Of a DNA stretch of 64,000 nucleotides, positions 48,570 to 59,949 are shown piece by piece; positions within the stretch are counted from its first letter, which is position 1, and the number at the start of each line of letters is the position of its first letter. Under the pieces are notes generated by a model. That model saw nothing but the letters and a program-made list of their open reading frames with translations. It did no database searches and had not been told where the DNA came from. Both the position numbers and the translations under genes were made by a program. The stretch comes from Rhyzopertha dominica. Lineage: Eukaryota > Arthropoda > Insecta > Coleoptera > Bostrichidae. The DNA is taken from contig QCXZ01000003.1 of the NCBI GenBank assembly GCA_025024175.1, positions 41,316,257-41,380,256 of the forward strand, in the 5' to 3' direction.

Positions 48570-50667
48570 TATAGAAGACATGCATCATGGTACTTCAAGT
48601 ATAATAATGAATATTGATGTCACCGGTGAGTTGTGATAACTTGTAGCCGAAAAGGCGAAATAAATTTCTGTTGGAAACTCTAAGAACGAGTAGAAGGTAA
48701 TAAACATCTTCAGCCTGTGCCTTCGTTTGTTGATACCAAAAAAAAAAAACAAAATGAAAATTTTCATGTTATATCTTGAAAATTACGTGAGCTAGCGCAA
48801 TTTCTTTACAAATTCTAAACCCGAAAGTGAATCACCTTGCATACAATCAACAATACTTTTTTCACTAATCCCGTAAAAAAACAGTCGTGCNAACATACTT
48901 NCTATGAAATATCTATGTTATCATATTTAGATTTTTGCTAAGTTCGCATGTGCTGCGCTCATTGTAAAACATAAAAAATACAAAGGATATCCAGTAAGTG
49001 TCTGGACACCATCCAGCNCATCTCTTGGTTCGAGTTATTAATGTGTGTACTTAGACATTAAACTTAACTATTTTAAAACATTGTTCACTAACGACTCCTA
49101 ACTTTTAAGTAGTCTGTGAACGCATCCACTAAAAGTTAGAAGTTGCTCCTCGCAGTTTATTTTNCGGAAAGCATACAAGGAAATTCACTACTTCGGNATT
49201 ACGATAATAGAGGATTAAAGATTTATAGAGTGTTCCGTTAGAGTACGACGAGCGAATACGCGATCATTCAGCGTTCATCATCACGTCAGAGGTGGAGCGA
49301 GTGCCCGTCTGTCGCTGACGAACTGTATCCATCACCTGTCAGCTATGCGCATTGCAATAATAATCCGAATGTCAGATATATACACCATATTACTCCATGT
49401 GTATACGTTTTGAAACTGGGGATGTTATTGTCGGTTTGACAGTCTTTATATCCAGCGGTACGCGTACAAGGGGTTTGACGTGATGATCTGTTCTGATCCT
49501 CAGGAATGAAGGTTTGCTGTGTTATATTAAGAAATGCTGCCCACTGCTCGCTGGAGAACTTTATCTAAAACATAACTTTATTCGTACCTGTAGTACATGC
49601 AGCTGTGGCTAAGACACCTAAAACACTGGTATTTGAACTAGCTATCATCCTATTTTTGTGCCAAAATCTATTGCAAAATTTAAGTTCGACAAACTGTCAT
49701 TAGATGGCAATACTAATCTGAGGTATGCACAGTCACTTTAAAGGTACGTCACCGAAACGTCAACATTTTCATTTTTTTGTATCTGTGTGTTTTGTTTCGG
49801 GCAATTTGGATATAATTACACCAACTTACATTTCAGTTCGATTTCCTTAAGTCGTTTCCATCACGTGTTGATTNATTCGTTCAATTGTGTTTTTTGTTTT
49901 GCTATTTTGTTTATTACAAAGTAGGTTTCANTTTAGTACCTATAAGTTTGATTCGTTCTGTTTTTTTGCAGTGTCTGTGCACCCATGATTTTAATGAAAC
50001 TAGAACAAAAAAAGTGTTACTACCCTGATCACATATTCGAGCATCATTGGATGTTTTATTGTTCCCATCACGAAGTACAATAAGAAATCGATTACATATA
50101 TTATTCCAAACTATTGCCGATTATTGCTTGTTGTTCGGTCACGACATTTCACCAACTTACTAACAGTAGTTCCACAAAGGTTGCCTTCGTTCCTTCGTCG
50201 AAGATAAATAATTTATTTTAAACTCTAAATACTTTACATGTTCTACCACTACCACGCGCGTGTCGAAAAATACATAACTTGGTATGCTAATGCAATCTGC
50301 TATCAGCAGCCGAACTAGAGATTTTTCCAGAGTTCTAGGTATCTTGGTTGTGGCTGAAATAGTCAAAGTTTCTGTTAAGGAAACAAAGTGGGGTTAAAGG
50401 CGAACTTATAGTTTAAAGAATTATGACGACGCATTTAGTGTGTGTCTTTCTGTAGTACATGTCAGAATGTTGTTAAGGCTTCAATTATCTAAAATGTTCT
50501 TATATTTCAACAAGGTAAACTGTGACAACTACATTAACTGAACGAGCAAGCAATCGTAAGTAAAAAAGCTTAGACCGATTTTTCAAACGAAAACAGGTTA
50601 AATAAGAGAGTTTCAGCGTGCAGGTTTTGAAGCGTGCAAAATAAATTGCTGTGTCATATTCTTTATA
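48570..50667. other. No gene recognised
   Basis: There is a run of A at 48738-48749, several N bases between 48890 and 49930, and raised GC at about 49230-49350. No domain or repeat pair is supported. Confidence 0.45.
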
Positions 50668-50769
50668 CAGGGTTAGGAGAAATTACCAGAAGCGTCGATT
50701 ATTTCCAAAGATACAGGAGGTAGCAAAACATGTTTTATATAAAAGTTGTAAGGCCTTTAAAAATTTATA
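50668..50769 (+). mobile_element. Possible single end of another CAGGGT-type element
   Basis: TATACAGGGTTAGGAGAAAT at about 50664-50683 resembles the start of the element at 50770 (TATACAGGGTGATTTTTTGA), with a TA before CAGGGT. No inverted partner end was found. The element at 50770 may have inserted into a relative, or this may be an end left by deletion. Confidence 0.35.
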
Positions 50770-51211
50770 CAGGGTGATTTTTTGAAAACTTCACATTTTA
50801 AATAACTTTAAATATAGCAAAAATTTAAAAATTTGCAAAAACAGGTAAACTTTTGTTTGCAGGGGACAACTTTTGAGATAAGCTTTTAATGGATAGCGCT
50901 TACCCTCTTAGCGGGGTAGATACCCCTTCAAAAATTTTAAATGAAACTACCCATCTTACGATACATCATTTAAAAGCTTATTACACAAGGAGTCTTGCCA
51001 TGTAATTAGTTTTACTATTTTTTACCCATTGACGGGGTAGTGGGTCAAAAAGTGCATTGTAGCAAGTGGCTTATAAAATGGAATATTTTGGACTTTTTTT
51101 AACAAAATTTATTGTCTTGCAGTTACAATAAAAATTGTCCTTACTTAAGCCTAAAAAAACTTGTTAAAAAATAATTGTTACACCTAAGCAAAATGCCAAA
51201 AATACTTAAAA
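50770..51211. repeat. Left 442-bp TIR
   Basis: Inverted partner of 51694-52135, from CAGGGTGA to ACTTAAAA. It includes recognisable blocks such as AGCGGGGTAGATACCCCTTC and TTACCCATTGACGGGGTAG, repeated in inverse on the other side. Confidence 0.9.
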
Positions 51212-51378
51212 TTTTCTTTCGACATTACTTGATATTGCAACTCGACAGTTTATACTGAATTGGCTAAATAATTATCTACTTTGTGTTTCCAATTTTTTGT
51301 TTCAACTTTTTGGCTACTTCTTTGGCACGACCATTTTTTGGTTCACATTCCTTTTTATAAATCGCGTGAAATTTTAAA

Positions 51379-51699
51379 GTGAGAGTCCAAGTGATAATGG
51401 TTTATTCAACTGCCGAAAGGGTAGAAATAATTTTTATTTACGGTGCTGAGCATAGCTGTGCTCGTGCGTCAGCAAGGGTGTTTAACGAACGGCACCCCGA
51501 TAAAAATGTTGACGCTAGGTACATTCTCGATCTCGTGCAGAAATTTCAAGACACTGGATCTGTAGTAAACAAAAAAAGGGCAGGGAATAGAGTCGTTGAT
51601 GAAATGGCCCAACTTGAAGTACTTGGTCATTTTGCAATGGATCCAACTAGCTCTTTGCGTAACATTTCTACAGCCACTGGACTTTCTTATTCATTTTAA
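51379..51699 (+). CDS. HTH-domain remnant of a mariner-type transposase, 106 aa
   Basis: The protein carries the helix-turn-helix region found at the N terminus of many insect mobile-element transposases (the family I know as DUF4817): MVYSTAERVEIIFIYGAE, then ARVFNERHPDKNVDARYI, FQDTGSVVNKKRAG and LRNISTATGLS. In full-length relatives a DDE catalytic domain follows; here the frame stops at a TAA inside the right TIR. The domain pattern begins at the second Met (51397), so the true start may be there, giving 100 aa. It would be nuclear and might bind TIRs. Kept intact, it could act as a competitor of full-length transposase, but that is speculation; a simple internal deletion explains it. Confidence 0.7.
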   Translation: MRVQVIMVYSTAERVEIIFIYGAEHSCARASARVFNERHPDKNVDARYILDLVQKFQDTGSVVNKKRAGNRVVDEMAQLEVLGHFAMDPTSSLRNISTATGLSYSF

Positions 51700-52135
51700 G
51701 TATTTTTGGCATTTTGCTTAGGTGTAACAATTATTTTTTAACAAGTTTTTTTAGGCTTAAGTAAGGACAATTTTTATTGTAACTGCAAGACAATAAATTT
51801 TGTTAAAAAAAGTCCAAAATATTCCATTTTATAAGCCACTTGCTACAATGCACTTTTTGACCCACTACCCCGTCAATGGGTAAAAAATAGTAAAACTAAT
51901 TACATGGCAAGACTCCTTGTGTAATAAGCTTTTAAATGATGTATCGTAAGATGGGTAGTTTCATTTAAAATTTTTGAAGGGGTATCTACCCCGCTAAGAG
52001 GATAAGCGCTATCCATTAAAAACTTATCTCAAAAGTTGTCCCCTTGCAAACGAAAGTTTACCTGTTTTTGCAAAATTTTAAATTTTTTCTCTATGTAAAG
52101 TTATTTAAGGTGTGAAGTTTTCAAAAATCACCCTG
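51694..52135. repeat. Right 442-bp TIR
   Basis: Inverted partner of 50770-51211. The TAA that ends the central gene lies at its inner border (51697-51699), so the element's own repeat supplies the stop codon. Confidence 0.9.
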
Positions 52136-52637
52136 TATATCTGTAATAAATTGGAATATGTAGGTTTACCTAAAATGATGTTGAGAATTAAAGAGTAAGG
52201 TTAATTTTTTCAAAAAAAAACCATTCTTATGATAAAGAATTTTACAGTTATTGACCGTTGATTACAGATGTTTTTTTTAAATATATTAGGTTTCGGTCTT
52301 CTAAATAAAACTCCTTTTATCTTATGCCAAGCTTTCAGAGATCTTATGTCTCTTTCTTTTAGCCTTATAATATTTTATTAAATAATTACCAATAGAGAAC
52401 AACAAACCATATAAAAAATACTTACAATAAAAACGAAATAATTTTAAGTTAAACAGCAACCTTGACATCTTATATATAACTAATAATTGTAGGTAATTCG
52501 AACAATTATAAACTATTAATAATTACAAATAATCTTGACAAATATTAAAGTATCTTTCAAAATTAAAAAACCGATAGCCAATAATATGAAATCTAGATAT
52601 GACGAGAATTTTGGAGAGTGCAAATAGGAAGTTATGA
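52136..52637. other. AT-rich spacer, probably including Penelope element 3' sequence
   Basis: No gene is seen. Because the retroelement to the right reads on the minus strand and ends at 52638, its 3' untranslated sequence should lie here. The boundary is not visible. Confidence 0.4.
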
Positions 52638-53000
52638 TCACGAAAATGGTTTAAAATGGAGGAGATAAGTATAAATTTTGGAAAGATTATGAATATCACT
52701 TCGTTTATTAATACTATGAATTTGTCTATTGATGTGGGCCATTTCTAAAAAAAGACGTTTCTTTAAATTTGTTTTCTTTATCCAAAGCTGTTAAATCATT
52801 AAAATTAAATTTATGGTCAAGTTCATAACAATGATTAAATAATGCAGAGGTTATTTTATTATTTTTTATATCTCTTTTGTGTTCTTTAACTCTGTCAATT
52901 AAGTGTCTAGCAGTTTGACCAATATATACTGATTCACAGTTACTACAATTTAATATACTACATTTGTTAAACTTTCAATAGGAGTTTTACATTTTAATTT
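52638..53000 (-). pseudogene. GIY-YIG endonuclease part of the Penelope-like element
   Basis: In the minus strand, CSNCESVYIGQTARHLIDRV lies near 52890-52955, with YIGQT at about 52911-52925, followed by KEHKRDI and ALFNHCYELDHKFNF. This is the GIY-YIG nuclease core with its C..C lead-in, YIGQT, Arg and EH residues. After another frame change, INKRSDIHNLSKIYTYLLHF and a TGA stop at 52638-52640 form the C terminus. Between this part and the RT (53000-53265), pieces such as VIPYIKGLSDKI show the connecting region. Confidence 0.85.
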
Positions 53001-53264
53001 TGAAAAATAATTTTGAATTTTTACATGTGAGTAATAACAAACATGAACATTTTCTATTTCTAACAATATTTATTTATTTTGTCGCTAAGACCTTTTATGT
53101 AGGGAATTACACAATATTTTGTCAAAGTTGTAGGAGAAACATTATTTAAAACCTCTTCACCTGATCCTACATCAGTTCTATCAATTTTAAAAAGAAGTTT
53201 TTTGCTAAAGCAACTGGATAAGAATTAGAATTTAAAATTCTTTTTAATATATTTAAATTTTTGT

Positions 53265-53705
53265 CTAATAGTGTAGGATGTGAATTTTTTTAACTCTATT
53301 TTTTAATGTCAAAATTAAATTTATTTTAGTGTTACATTTATGATAAGAATTAAAATTTAGATATCTACAAGAAGAAATAGGTTGTATGTACCAATCTACA
53401 ATTCTAAAATTTTGATCATTTCTCATTAATAAACAGAAACAGAAAACAAAAGAAAAAGTTTTATTATTTTCTTTTTCAATTGAAAATTGAATATCTTTAT
53501 TGTATGAATTGAAAACTGTTAATAATTCATCATGTTTATCAAAAGGAATTGCTAATACAATATCATCAACAAATTTAACTAGAAATGGAACATCAAAATT
53601 TAGAGCATTTAAGCAATTTAAAACTACATCATCCATTACATATTGTGCCAAAATAGGTGAAACTTTTCCACCCATTAGTGTATCAAATATTTGTTTTTTA
53701 GTCTT
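53265..53705 (-). pseudogene. Penelope-like reverse transcriptase, palm to thumb
   Basis: The open frame reads KKQIFDTLMGGKVSPILAQY, where GGKVSP..A stands for the usual GxPxGSxxSPxLA block. Then comes VKFVDDIVLAIP with the catalytic FVDD, about 38 residues after the Met, and FNSYNKDIQFSIEKENN and DWY with SSCRYLNFNSYH, as in Penelope-type RTs. The Met at 53675 is internal; the frame continues upstream to about 53705. The stretch that should read as a conserved FLD-type block is altered (FSFVFCFCL), probably by small indels. The frame breaks near 53265 and the protein continues in another frame. Confidence 0.85.
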
Positions 53706-56700
53706 CTAAACTTTTATAATTTCGTTGTTTTAATTGCATATAAGTGCCAACATACAGACACATGTTTGCAACTTACGTAAGAAAATAACTTTGCATTCCA
53801 TACGTTGAACCTGCGGCTCATAAAGCTCAATCATATTCAAAAATAAAAAAGCGGGCACCTTGTTATGTCGGCAGTAAAATACGGTTATCTCAAAAAATAT
53901 CTTCGCAGAGGCACTTGCGTGCTCGCAGGTATGATTGCGTGTACACGTATGCCTCCGCTGTCAAATTGCACTACCGTTACATTGTGCTTAATGTAGGAGT
54001 TGCATTTTTATGACGCTTTATTTGCATAGAAATAAACTGTTTGCGCCCGTACTTATTTGTTGGCTTTGCAACGGGATTTCCTCAAAACCGATCAATCCTT
54101 GCACGTGCATAACTTAAATAAACCGCTGAGAATGATTGCTGCATTAACCAGAACACCGGCTGCCCTTAAAAATGAACTCCCACTCGATCGGCGGCAACAT
54201 AAACAGGTCGTGGAAATTAAGGATTTGCATAGATAATTGAACGGACTGTAAAATATTTATGAAGCATGCAAAGAGGCGAACCGCCGTATTTCACTTGTTA
54301 ACCGGTACCAGCGTCCTTTTTTCGTTTTGTTCCCGTCGACGTCCTGCAGGGAAGGCAAACACGCCGGCTTCTTTGGGTGAAATATTAAACTAGTCGATAA
54401 TTAACATTTTCGAATTTCTGTGTTCTACATGCGTACGGACGACCACGATTTGTTTCAACGCGATGGGGTTTCCTTACGTTGAAGGGTACGAAACACCTGT
54501 CAAGTGGGCAAGACACCATTAAAGGACCAGGGGTCCTGTTTCTGTTGCTGTTGCTTACATTGGTACACTTGGGGATAGAACAAGAAAAGTATACCGTGAC
54601 TTGTGTACGTGAGCTCATGCATTCAGCGCAATGTCTTGACTCTCCATGTGACAGAAAAGGAAAATTCTGTATGAAACCATCAAAACTAAAGACATCGTTT
54701 TAGAAGATATTGCGAGGTGCAACAAACGTCAGAGTTGGCATAGGTGAGATTCCTCTAATGTACGAATAACTCAACTTATAAAGATAACGATCATTACCAT
54801 CTGTCACGTTACAGAAGTGGCCTTCTTTAGAAAGAAGATGAATCGAGATTTCAAATGTGATAGATGGCGGCAGCTTACAAGCATGTGATTTTTATATTTT
54901 TTGCTCTTTTTATCGTTTTACTAAGAGTGCTATGTCACAAGTTTCATTTACCTTTTAAGCGTTTTGAACTTATCATAATTTGAGTTTTGTCAAACTCGTT
55001 TAACATTCGATTTAGGCAAATTTAAGCTCGTTAGAGCAGAAAAAAGAAATATATGTGCGGTGGTACACAGCTTCTTAATTGTTATATTACAATAAATATC
55101 TTTATTATACAGTAAATTTATACTTATGACGATAAACTGAATGGTTGGTTTTTGTTGTTTTACAACTTGAAAGAAAATAAAACCTAACATATATAAAAAG
55201 GAAATTATGTCATATTGTGCTTAACTTGTTAAAAAAAAATATTTACTTAACATGGAGCGCCATCTATCGGCAATCTGTAAAAGTTTGAATTTGTTATGGT
55301 TGTATATATAAAGGGTACAAATTAGATGGTTTTTAATCTAGAGCGAAGAAAACGATATTTTTTAAACTGTAATATACATGTCTATGCTATCCTGTCTGCA
55401 CAGCAGCCAGCCGTAGATAGATCTATTTCGATGTCATTATAGCTCATCAGTCCAGTTTAGGTCTAGTGCAGACAGCATGCATAGAGCTGGTTTTGCCTAT
55501 ATACCGAAGGCTTGGTATGATGATGCAAAGTATAGTCACATAAATAGCAAGGGTATAAGAACAAAAATAAACAGCTGATGTTAATATAATGTAGGGTTTT
55601 TGACAGGATAAGGGCTACATAAAAATAATTTCTCACGAACTCTCTGCCAAGGTTCTTTAGGGCTATAAAACACAAACTTATGGTACAACGATGTCATATA
55701 AAATCGGTATATGTTAGATAAAACATTCAAATTTTAAAACAAGAAATTAATTTTTATATCACGACTCGACGTACCTTGATGTTCTTTTTGTCCTTAACCT
55801 GTCAAAAACCCAATTTAAATCAAATAAGTGTACGTGAATATCAACAAATTCAATGTTAAAAGTTAACACCTTTATTTTGAAATAAGACGGCAAAAGCTGT
55901 TTGTGACATACAGTGACATAATTAGATCTAAAGAAGATATTTGTCAACAAAAACCTACATAAGCTTCGAGTTGTGGGCAAAGCTAGATAAATTGAAAGGT
56001 ACTGGCATGAAGACATGCCATTTTTCACGAACGATACTGTTAATATAAAAAGAATTTTGTATGCACTTCCATATTACTCCAATTGATGACTCACATTTCA
56101 CTGACGTAATTGGACGTTTATGACAGCATGTGGTAAAGGCTTTGACAAAGATGTGCAGGTTTGCATGTTTCAAACTTTGCACGATATTTGACGTTTGGTA
56201 CTTTTTTAGAAAATTGATTTCTTACCATATTCGTTACATCCGCTTTTTTAATGAATGATTGGCTTAGGGAAAGTTTTCGTTGCTATACAGTTACTTTACC
56301 TTTTCTACGAATTGTTTTGTTCCAATACCCGTAAAAAGAATTTTCATTTTTCGGTCCAGTTTAAATTGCACTGTAATCACCGAAAATCTTAATTGGCCAT
56401 TTCTGAGCCTAAAAGTCAAGATGGAATAATACAGGCAATATTACATGTTTAAAACACTTTACAATAGAATTAACTTGCTGAAATATAACAAACAGTTGTA
56501 AACAAGCAATTTTGTGAATGTTTGTTTGGACTTAAGCTGTATTTTATACCTTCTTAAAACAACCTAGGTTGCATTTCTTATTCATAATAATTGAATATAA
56601 TATAACCTCTGCTTTCAATATCTTCCAATGTCGTTCTTTTCATACAAATATGTAGAACAAAAGTGTTAATAGATCACACGATATGTTCAAGAAAACTGCG

Positions 56701-56759
56701 CAGACTATATAAACTAATTAAAAAGAGAATATAGGAAGACTCCTTATTGCTGATAGCTT
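53706..56759. other. No gene recognised; GC-raised block at 54.1-54.5 kb
   Basis: Positions about 54040-54480 have raised GC, AATTAAGG-type sites and short frames, and are candidates for conserved non-coding DNA. The frame at 54479-54703 has a run of Leu that looks like a signal peptide but no other support. The 56-kb part may hold further gypsy sequence too decayed to read. Confidence 0.4.
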
Positions 56760-57480
56760 AAAAAAGCCATCGTACAATTCGCGTAATCAAATCTTTCTTG
56801 GTCATTTTCAAACTGTTACATTATGTCATTACCTTAAAGGGTATTCCGTACAGATAAGCATGACATCGCTTTAAGGGATGAATGATTAAAAGACATTCCA
56901 ACTCGTAAATGTGGTACCTTGATTCTATTTTTGGCCGTACACTTGGATATATGCAATTGGATGAGAATTTCTAACACCCTGTCGGCGTAACAAAACCATG
57001 CCAAAACCCAACGCCCCCGCATCGCAATACAACTCCTTTTTGCCTGTGAAGAATGAATACTTAAACGGGTGAAGCAATAAGTGTTTTTTTTAAACTTCAA
57101 AGGAGTTTGACTCCTTTTTACCAAACTCACTTGTATTTTTCAAGAAATCGTAAAATGGTTTCGCCGTAATCGAAAAGTTTTATATAAATCTTATTAAACA
57201 ACTGCCGAAATCAACAAAACTGCACTTTTTTACATTTTTTGGTTTTACTACAGTTCTGATATACTGCTAAGGAACCTAAGCATGCTATGTTTGGTATAAA
57301 GAACCTACACTTCTCAAATCTTAATTCCAATAAGTTATGGAATGTAGGTAACGGAAAGAACCTTTGACAAAATTGATTGCTCCTCATTAACTGTTTCAGT
57401 CGTGATCAAAATGTCATCAACAAAAGCGCAAATTTTATCTTTCAGTTAATTTTTAAACACTGGTAATGTTACGCTTAAAT
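56760..57480 (-). pseudogene. Decayed Ty3/gypsy-type pol: RT palm and RNase H
   Basis: The minus strand reads pol fragments in order. KDKICAFVDDILITTETV, the RT catalytic (F/Y)VDD block, spans about 57375-57440, with the DD codons near 57412-57417. Then LYCDAGALGFGMVLL, the RNase H first-Asp block, is at 56988-57032. HPIAYISK is at 56940-56963, then a YELE-like block in a shifted frame near 56895. Last, KKDLITRIVRWLF is at 56760-56799. Order and spacing match gypsy-class RT-RNase H. At least three frame changes and stops show a dead fragment. The connecting RT thumb is unreadable, and no integrase or LTR could be recognised on either side. Confidence 0.75.
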
Positions 57481-59379
57481 GTCGAAGGACTATATTAGTC
57501 TTTGTTTTCACAGAAATAGGTTGCAAAGCCTTGGTCTTAGATGATTGAAATTTTGCTTTGTAAAGTGTTATTTGTGTGTATTGTGTAAAACATAAGCAAT
57601 CCCCCATTAAACAAAAATTTAATAAGTGTGTGCTTTTTGATGATATGTTGTTTTATAACTGAATTTTATATATGTATGAGGCACCTTTAAGTCTAACCTC
57701 AACATTATTACCCCGAAGAAGGGAAAAGCTCTGTTTTTGATGAGAGTAGAACCTTTTTCTCAGTTTGACAATTTGATAAAATCATCTTGACTAGATTTCA
57801 GCGAGACAGTCAATCTACCACTCTACTGCAATTATTTTGTAAGTTGTCTAATGAAAGTTTTTTTGAAAAAATTATAAGTATAGTACAGATACAGTAAACT
57901 GATGCACTGTAGATTGTTATTATATCAATAAATACTATTGCATCCTAAATGCAAGAATTACGTAATCTTAAGCCGACAGTCTATGAGCTGCATATGTTAG
58001 TCCAATTTACCTAATTTACAACGGACTTCTCTATGTGTGGCAGGAAAACACTCAAATGTATTTTAAAATGAGGAACCTTCTTAGCGGTTGCCTCAGTTAT
58101 CAAAAGAATAATAGTTCCTTGATGTNAAATACAGCCTTGTCTTTATTTTTTAGGCACGAGTAAAATACCTTTACCAAACTGTCCACTGCATGCAGCTAAT
58201 TCAGTGCCGTGTCGCAAGAAGAGTTGGAAGTTTCTTTTAGCAAAAGGCATATTTCACTATTAAGCATGGGCCTCCCAAGAGACCAACAAGTCGCTCGTTT
58301 GTCCTGCACTAAAAGCGAAAGCATGTACCCGCTCCAACAGATATAACAAAGCACATGTACTAGTTTGTAGCTGAAGCACGCCATTGTGCTGTTATATATA
58401 CCTACAAAGTTAAAACCTTCACAACAAATTGTCGCGCATCAAGCTGCGTGGGGAGGCCGAAATATTTGCGTCCGCTGAAATGTGAGATACACGATACAGT
58501 GTGTTACAAATTAGTTGGGCAAATAACGTCATTTGTTATCTCGCGTATGCCCGAAGTTCCTAGGCTTTTACGTACCTGTCGCAAACAGTAATTATGAAAG
58601 TTGCAAACTTTCGCACATAATTTTGCGAATGCGAAGATATTTCTAACTAGCTAAGAGCATGGACACATAAAAGTTTAAATACTGGGGATAAGAAAATTTA
58701 CGCCACTAGAGGAAAAACAAGTTTTACTAATGCTTGGCATAGTAACAAATAATGATACTGCACTAGGTTGCTAGTGCTTTCTTTCTGATATGAACAGTTT
58801 GGCTCATTTATAAGTGTTCAGAAACACCTTCGTTATCGTAATCGTAATTCTGTTCAAATTAGAAAATGATCATATTTAACGATAATTATGTTTTTGAAAA
58901 TGCAGTCCTATAAACAGTAAAATATTCTTGGCTATAAAACTACCTACCAAAAGTTTCATCCTTAAGCCTACTTTCATAGGTACGCCAACAATAAAATTAC
59001 GTGCCCCACTTTTGAATTCGTTGTGAAGAGGAAATAAGGAATATTATAACGTACATATTGTAATTATTAACGTTTTCATTGTTGAAAATGTTTACTCACA
59101 TCGCTAGAAACGGTATTTAGTGGTACCTCTTCCTAAAAAAATGCTTCTTTGGAAAAAGGAAATTAAAAAATCTTCCACGTATAAGTGCACATATTCGGTG
59201 TTGTGTGTAAAGTTCTAGAAGAATTAATCAAAAACCCATAATATACATTAAATATTACAAAAAATTTTTAGAAGGGGTCGCAAGATAAGATCTGAAAATG
59301 AAGACTCCTGAAAATAATAAAAGGAAAAGAAAATTTTATATAATTAAAATTTAGCAAGATTAGATCTCCACAGAGACGA
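57481..59379. other. No gene recognised
   Basis: Positions 57481-57620 could carry a few more decayed RT residues of the gypsy fragment (minus strand), but the reading is weak. The remainder has one N near 58126 and no supported features. Confidence 0.4.
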
Positions 59380-59423
59380 GTGGATGATGCCGTATTGCCA
59401 CTATATGGCATAGTGTCATCCAC
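59380..59423. repeat. Palindromic repeat, first copy
   Basis: GTGGATGA (59380-59387) pairs with TCATCCAC (59416-59423) around TGCCACTATATGGCA, itself partly palindromic. A diverged direct copy lies at 59845-59888 and shares TTGCCACTA(T/G)ATGGCAT. Confidence 0.55.
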
Positions 59424-59514
59424 ACTGTAATTCTCGCATAATTAAAATTTTATTTTTGTTCCTAAAACATAAACGAAAAATCGTAACAAGTTTACACCTT
59501 TATTCAAAATATAA

Positions 59515-59572
59515 CATGTACCCTCACACTCAGCATCAGAAATCAGGTTTAACCATACCCAAGAAGCATCAT
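59515..59572 (-). repeat. Minus-strand unit of the dispersed repeat seen at 48.5 kb
   Basis: On the minus strand it reads TTGGGTATGGTTAAACCTGA then TTTCTGATGCTGAGTGTGAG and GGTACATG. This aligns with 48501-48552 across the whole stretch, with about 75% matching bases by eye. Confidence 0.6.
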
Positions 59573-59844
59573 ATAGGTAAAATTTTGTATGAGAAATACC
59601 CATTTTGGTCCCGCGGTATCCTAGTATCAGTATCCCTACCTCAAGAAAGTTGTTCGCACACGGCCATCTAACGAAAACCCGAGGTCAATCCGATGCTTAG
59701 TAGCCGAGATTATGCTATGCACGGACGAACATAGGGAAAATAGAGCGNATAAGCGTCTATCANTTTTGGTGGGCTGCGCTAAAGATATTATTACATCAAC
59801 AACAATTTGCTTCATAATAATAAATAACATATATGCCATGTCGC

Positions 59845-59888
59845 ATGGATAATACCAATTTGCCACTAGATGGCATGGCGTTGTCCAC
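59845..59888. repeat. Palindromic repeat, second copy
   Basis: ATGGATAATACCAATTTGCC to TGGCATGGCGTTGTCCAC is a diverged copy of 59380-59423, about 465 bp apart and in the same orientation. The pair might flank one inserted unit of about 0.5 kb. Confidence 0.5.
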
Positions 59889-59949
59889 ATCCTAATTCTA
59901 ACAATTTGCTTCTTGAATCTTGATACTCAATTTGACTTCAAGAGAGGCT

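Larger units (their letters stand above)
50770..52135. mobile_element. 1366-bp element with 442-bp TIRs and an HTH-only gene
   Basis: The element starts CAGGGTGATTTTTTGAAAAC and ends with the inverse, flanked by TA on both sides (50768-50769 and 52136-52137), fitting Tc1/mariner-type insertion. The arms 50770-51211 and 51694-52135 are each 442 bp. By eye the inner 300 bp or so are essentially identical, while the outer 130 bp differ at about a dozen places. The 482-bp centre holds one short frame coding for a DNA-binding domain. There is no room for a catalytic domain, so the copy cannot move by itself. It is a deletion derivative or a MITE-like member of a larger family. Confidence 0.85.
52638..53705 (-). 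mobile_element. 5'-truncated Penelope-like retroelement
   Basis: The minus strand reads the C-terminal half of a Penelope-like polyprotein in order: reverse transcriptase palm and thumb, linker, GIY-YIG endonuclease and a short tail. It has several frame changes. Upstream of 53705 the similarity stops, so the N-terminal part of the RT is missing. Penelope-like elements are retroelements with an RT related to telomerase and a GIY-YIG endonuclease. Loss of the 5' part is common among them. This copy is dead. Confidence 0.85.

Noticed and set aside
54479..54703. 74-codon frame with a Leu run like a signal peptide (a secreted peptide was considered).
   Set aside because: No cleavage context, domain or repeat; overlaps a minus-strand frame of equal length and lies in a GC-raised block.
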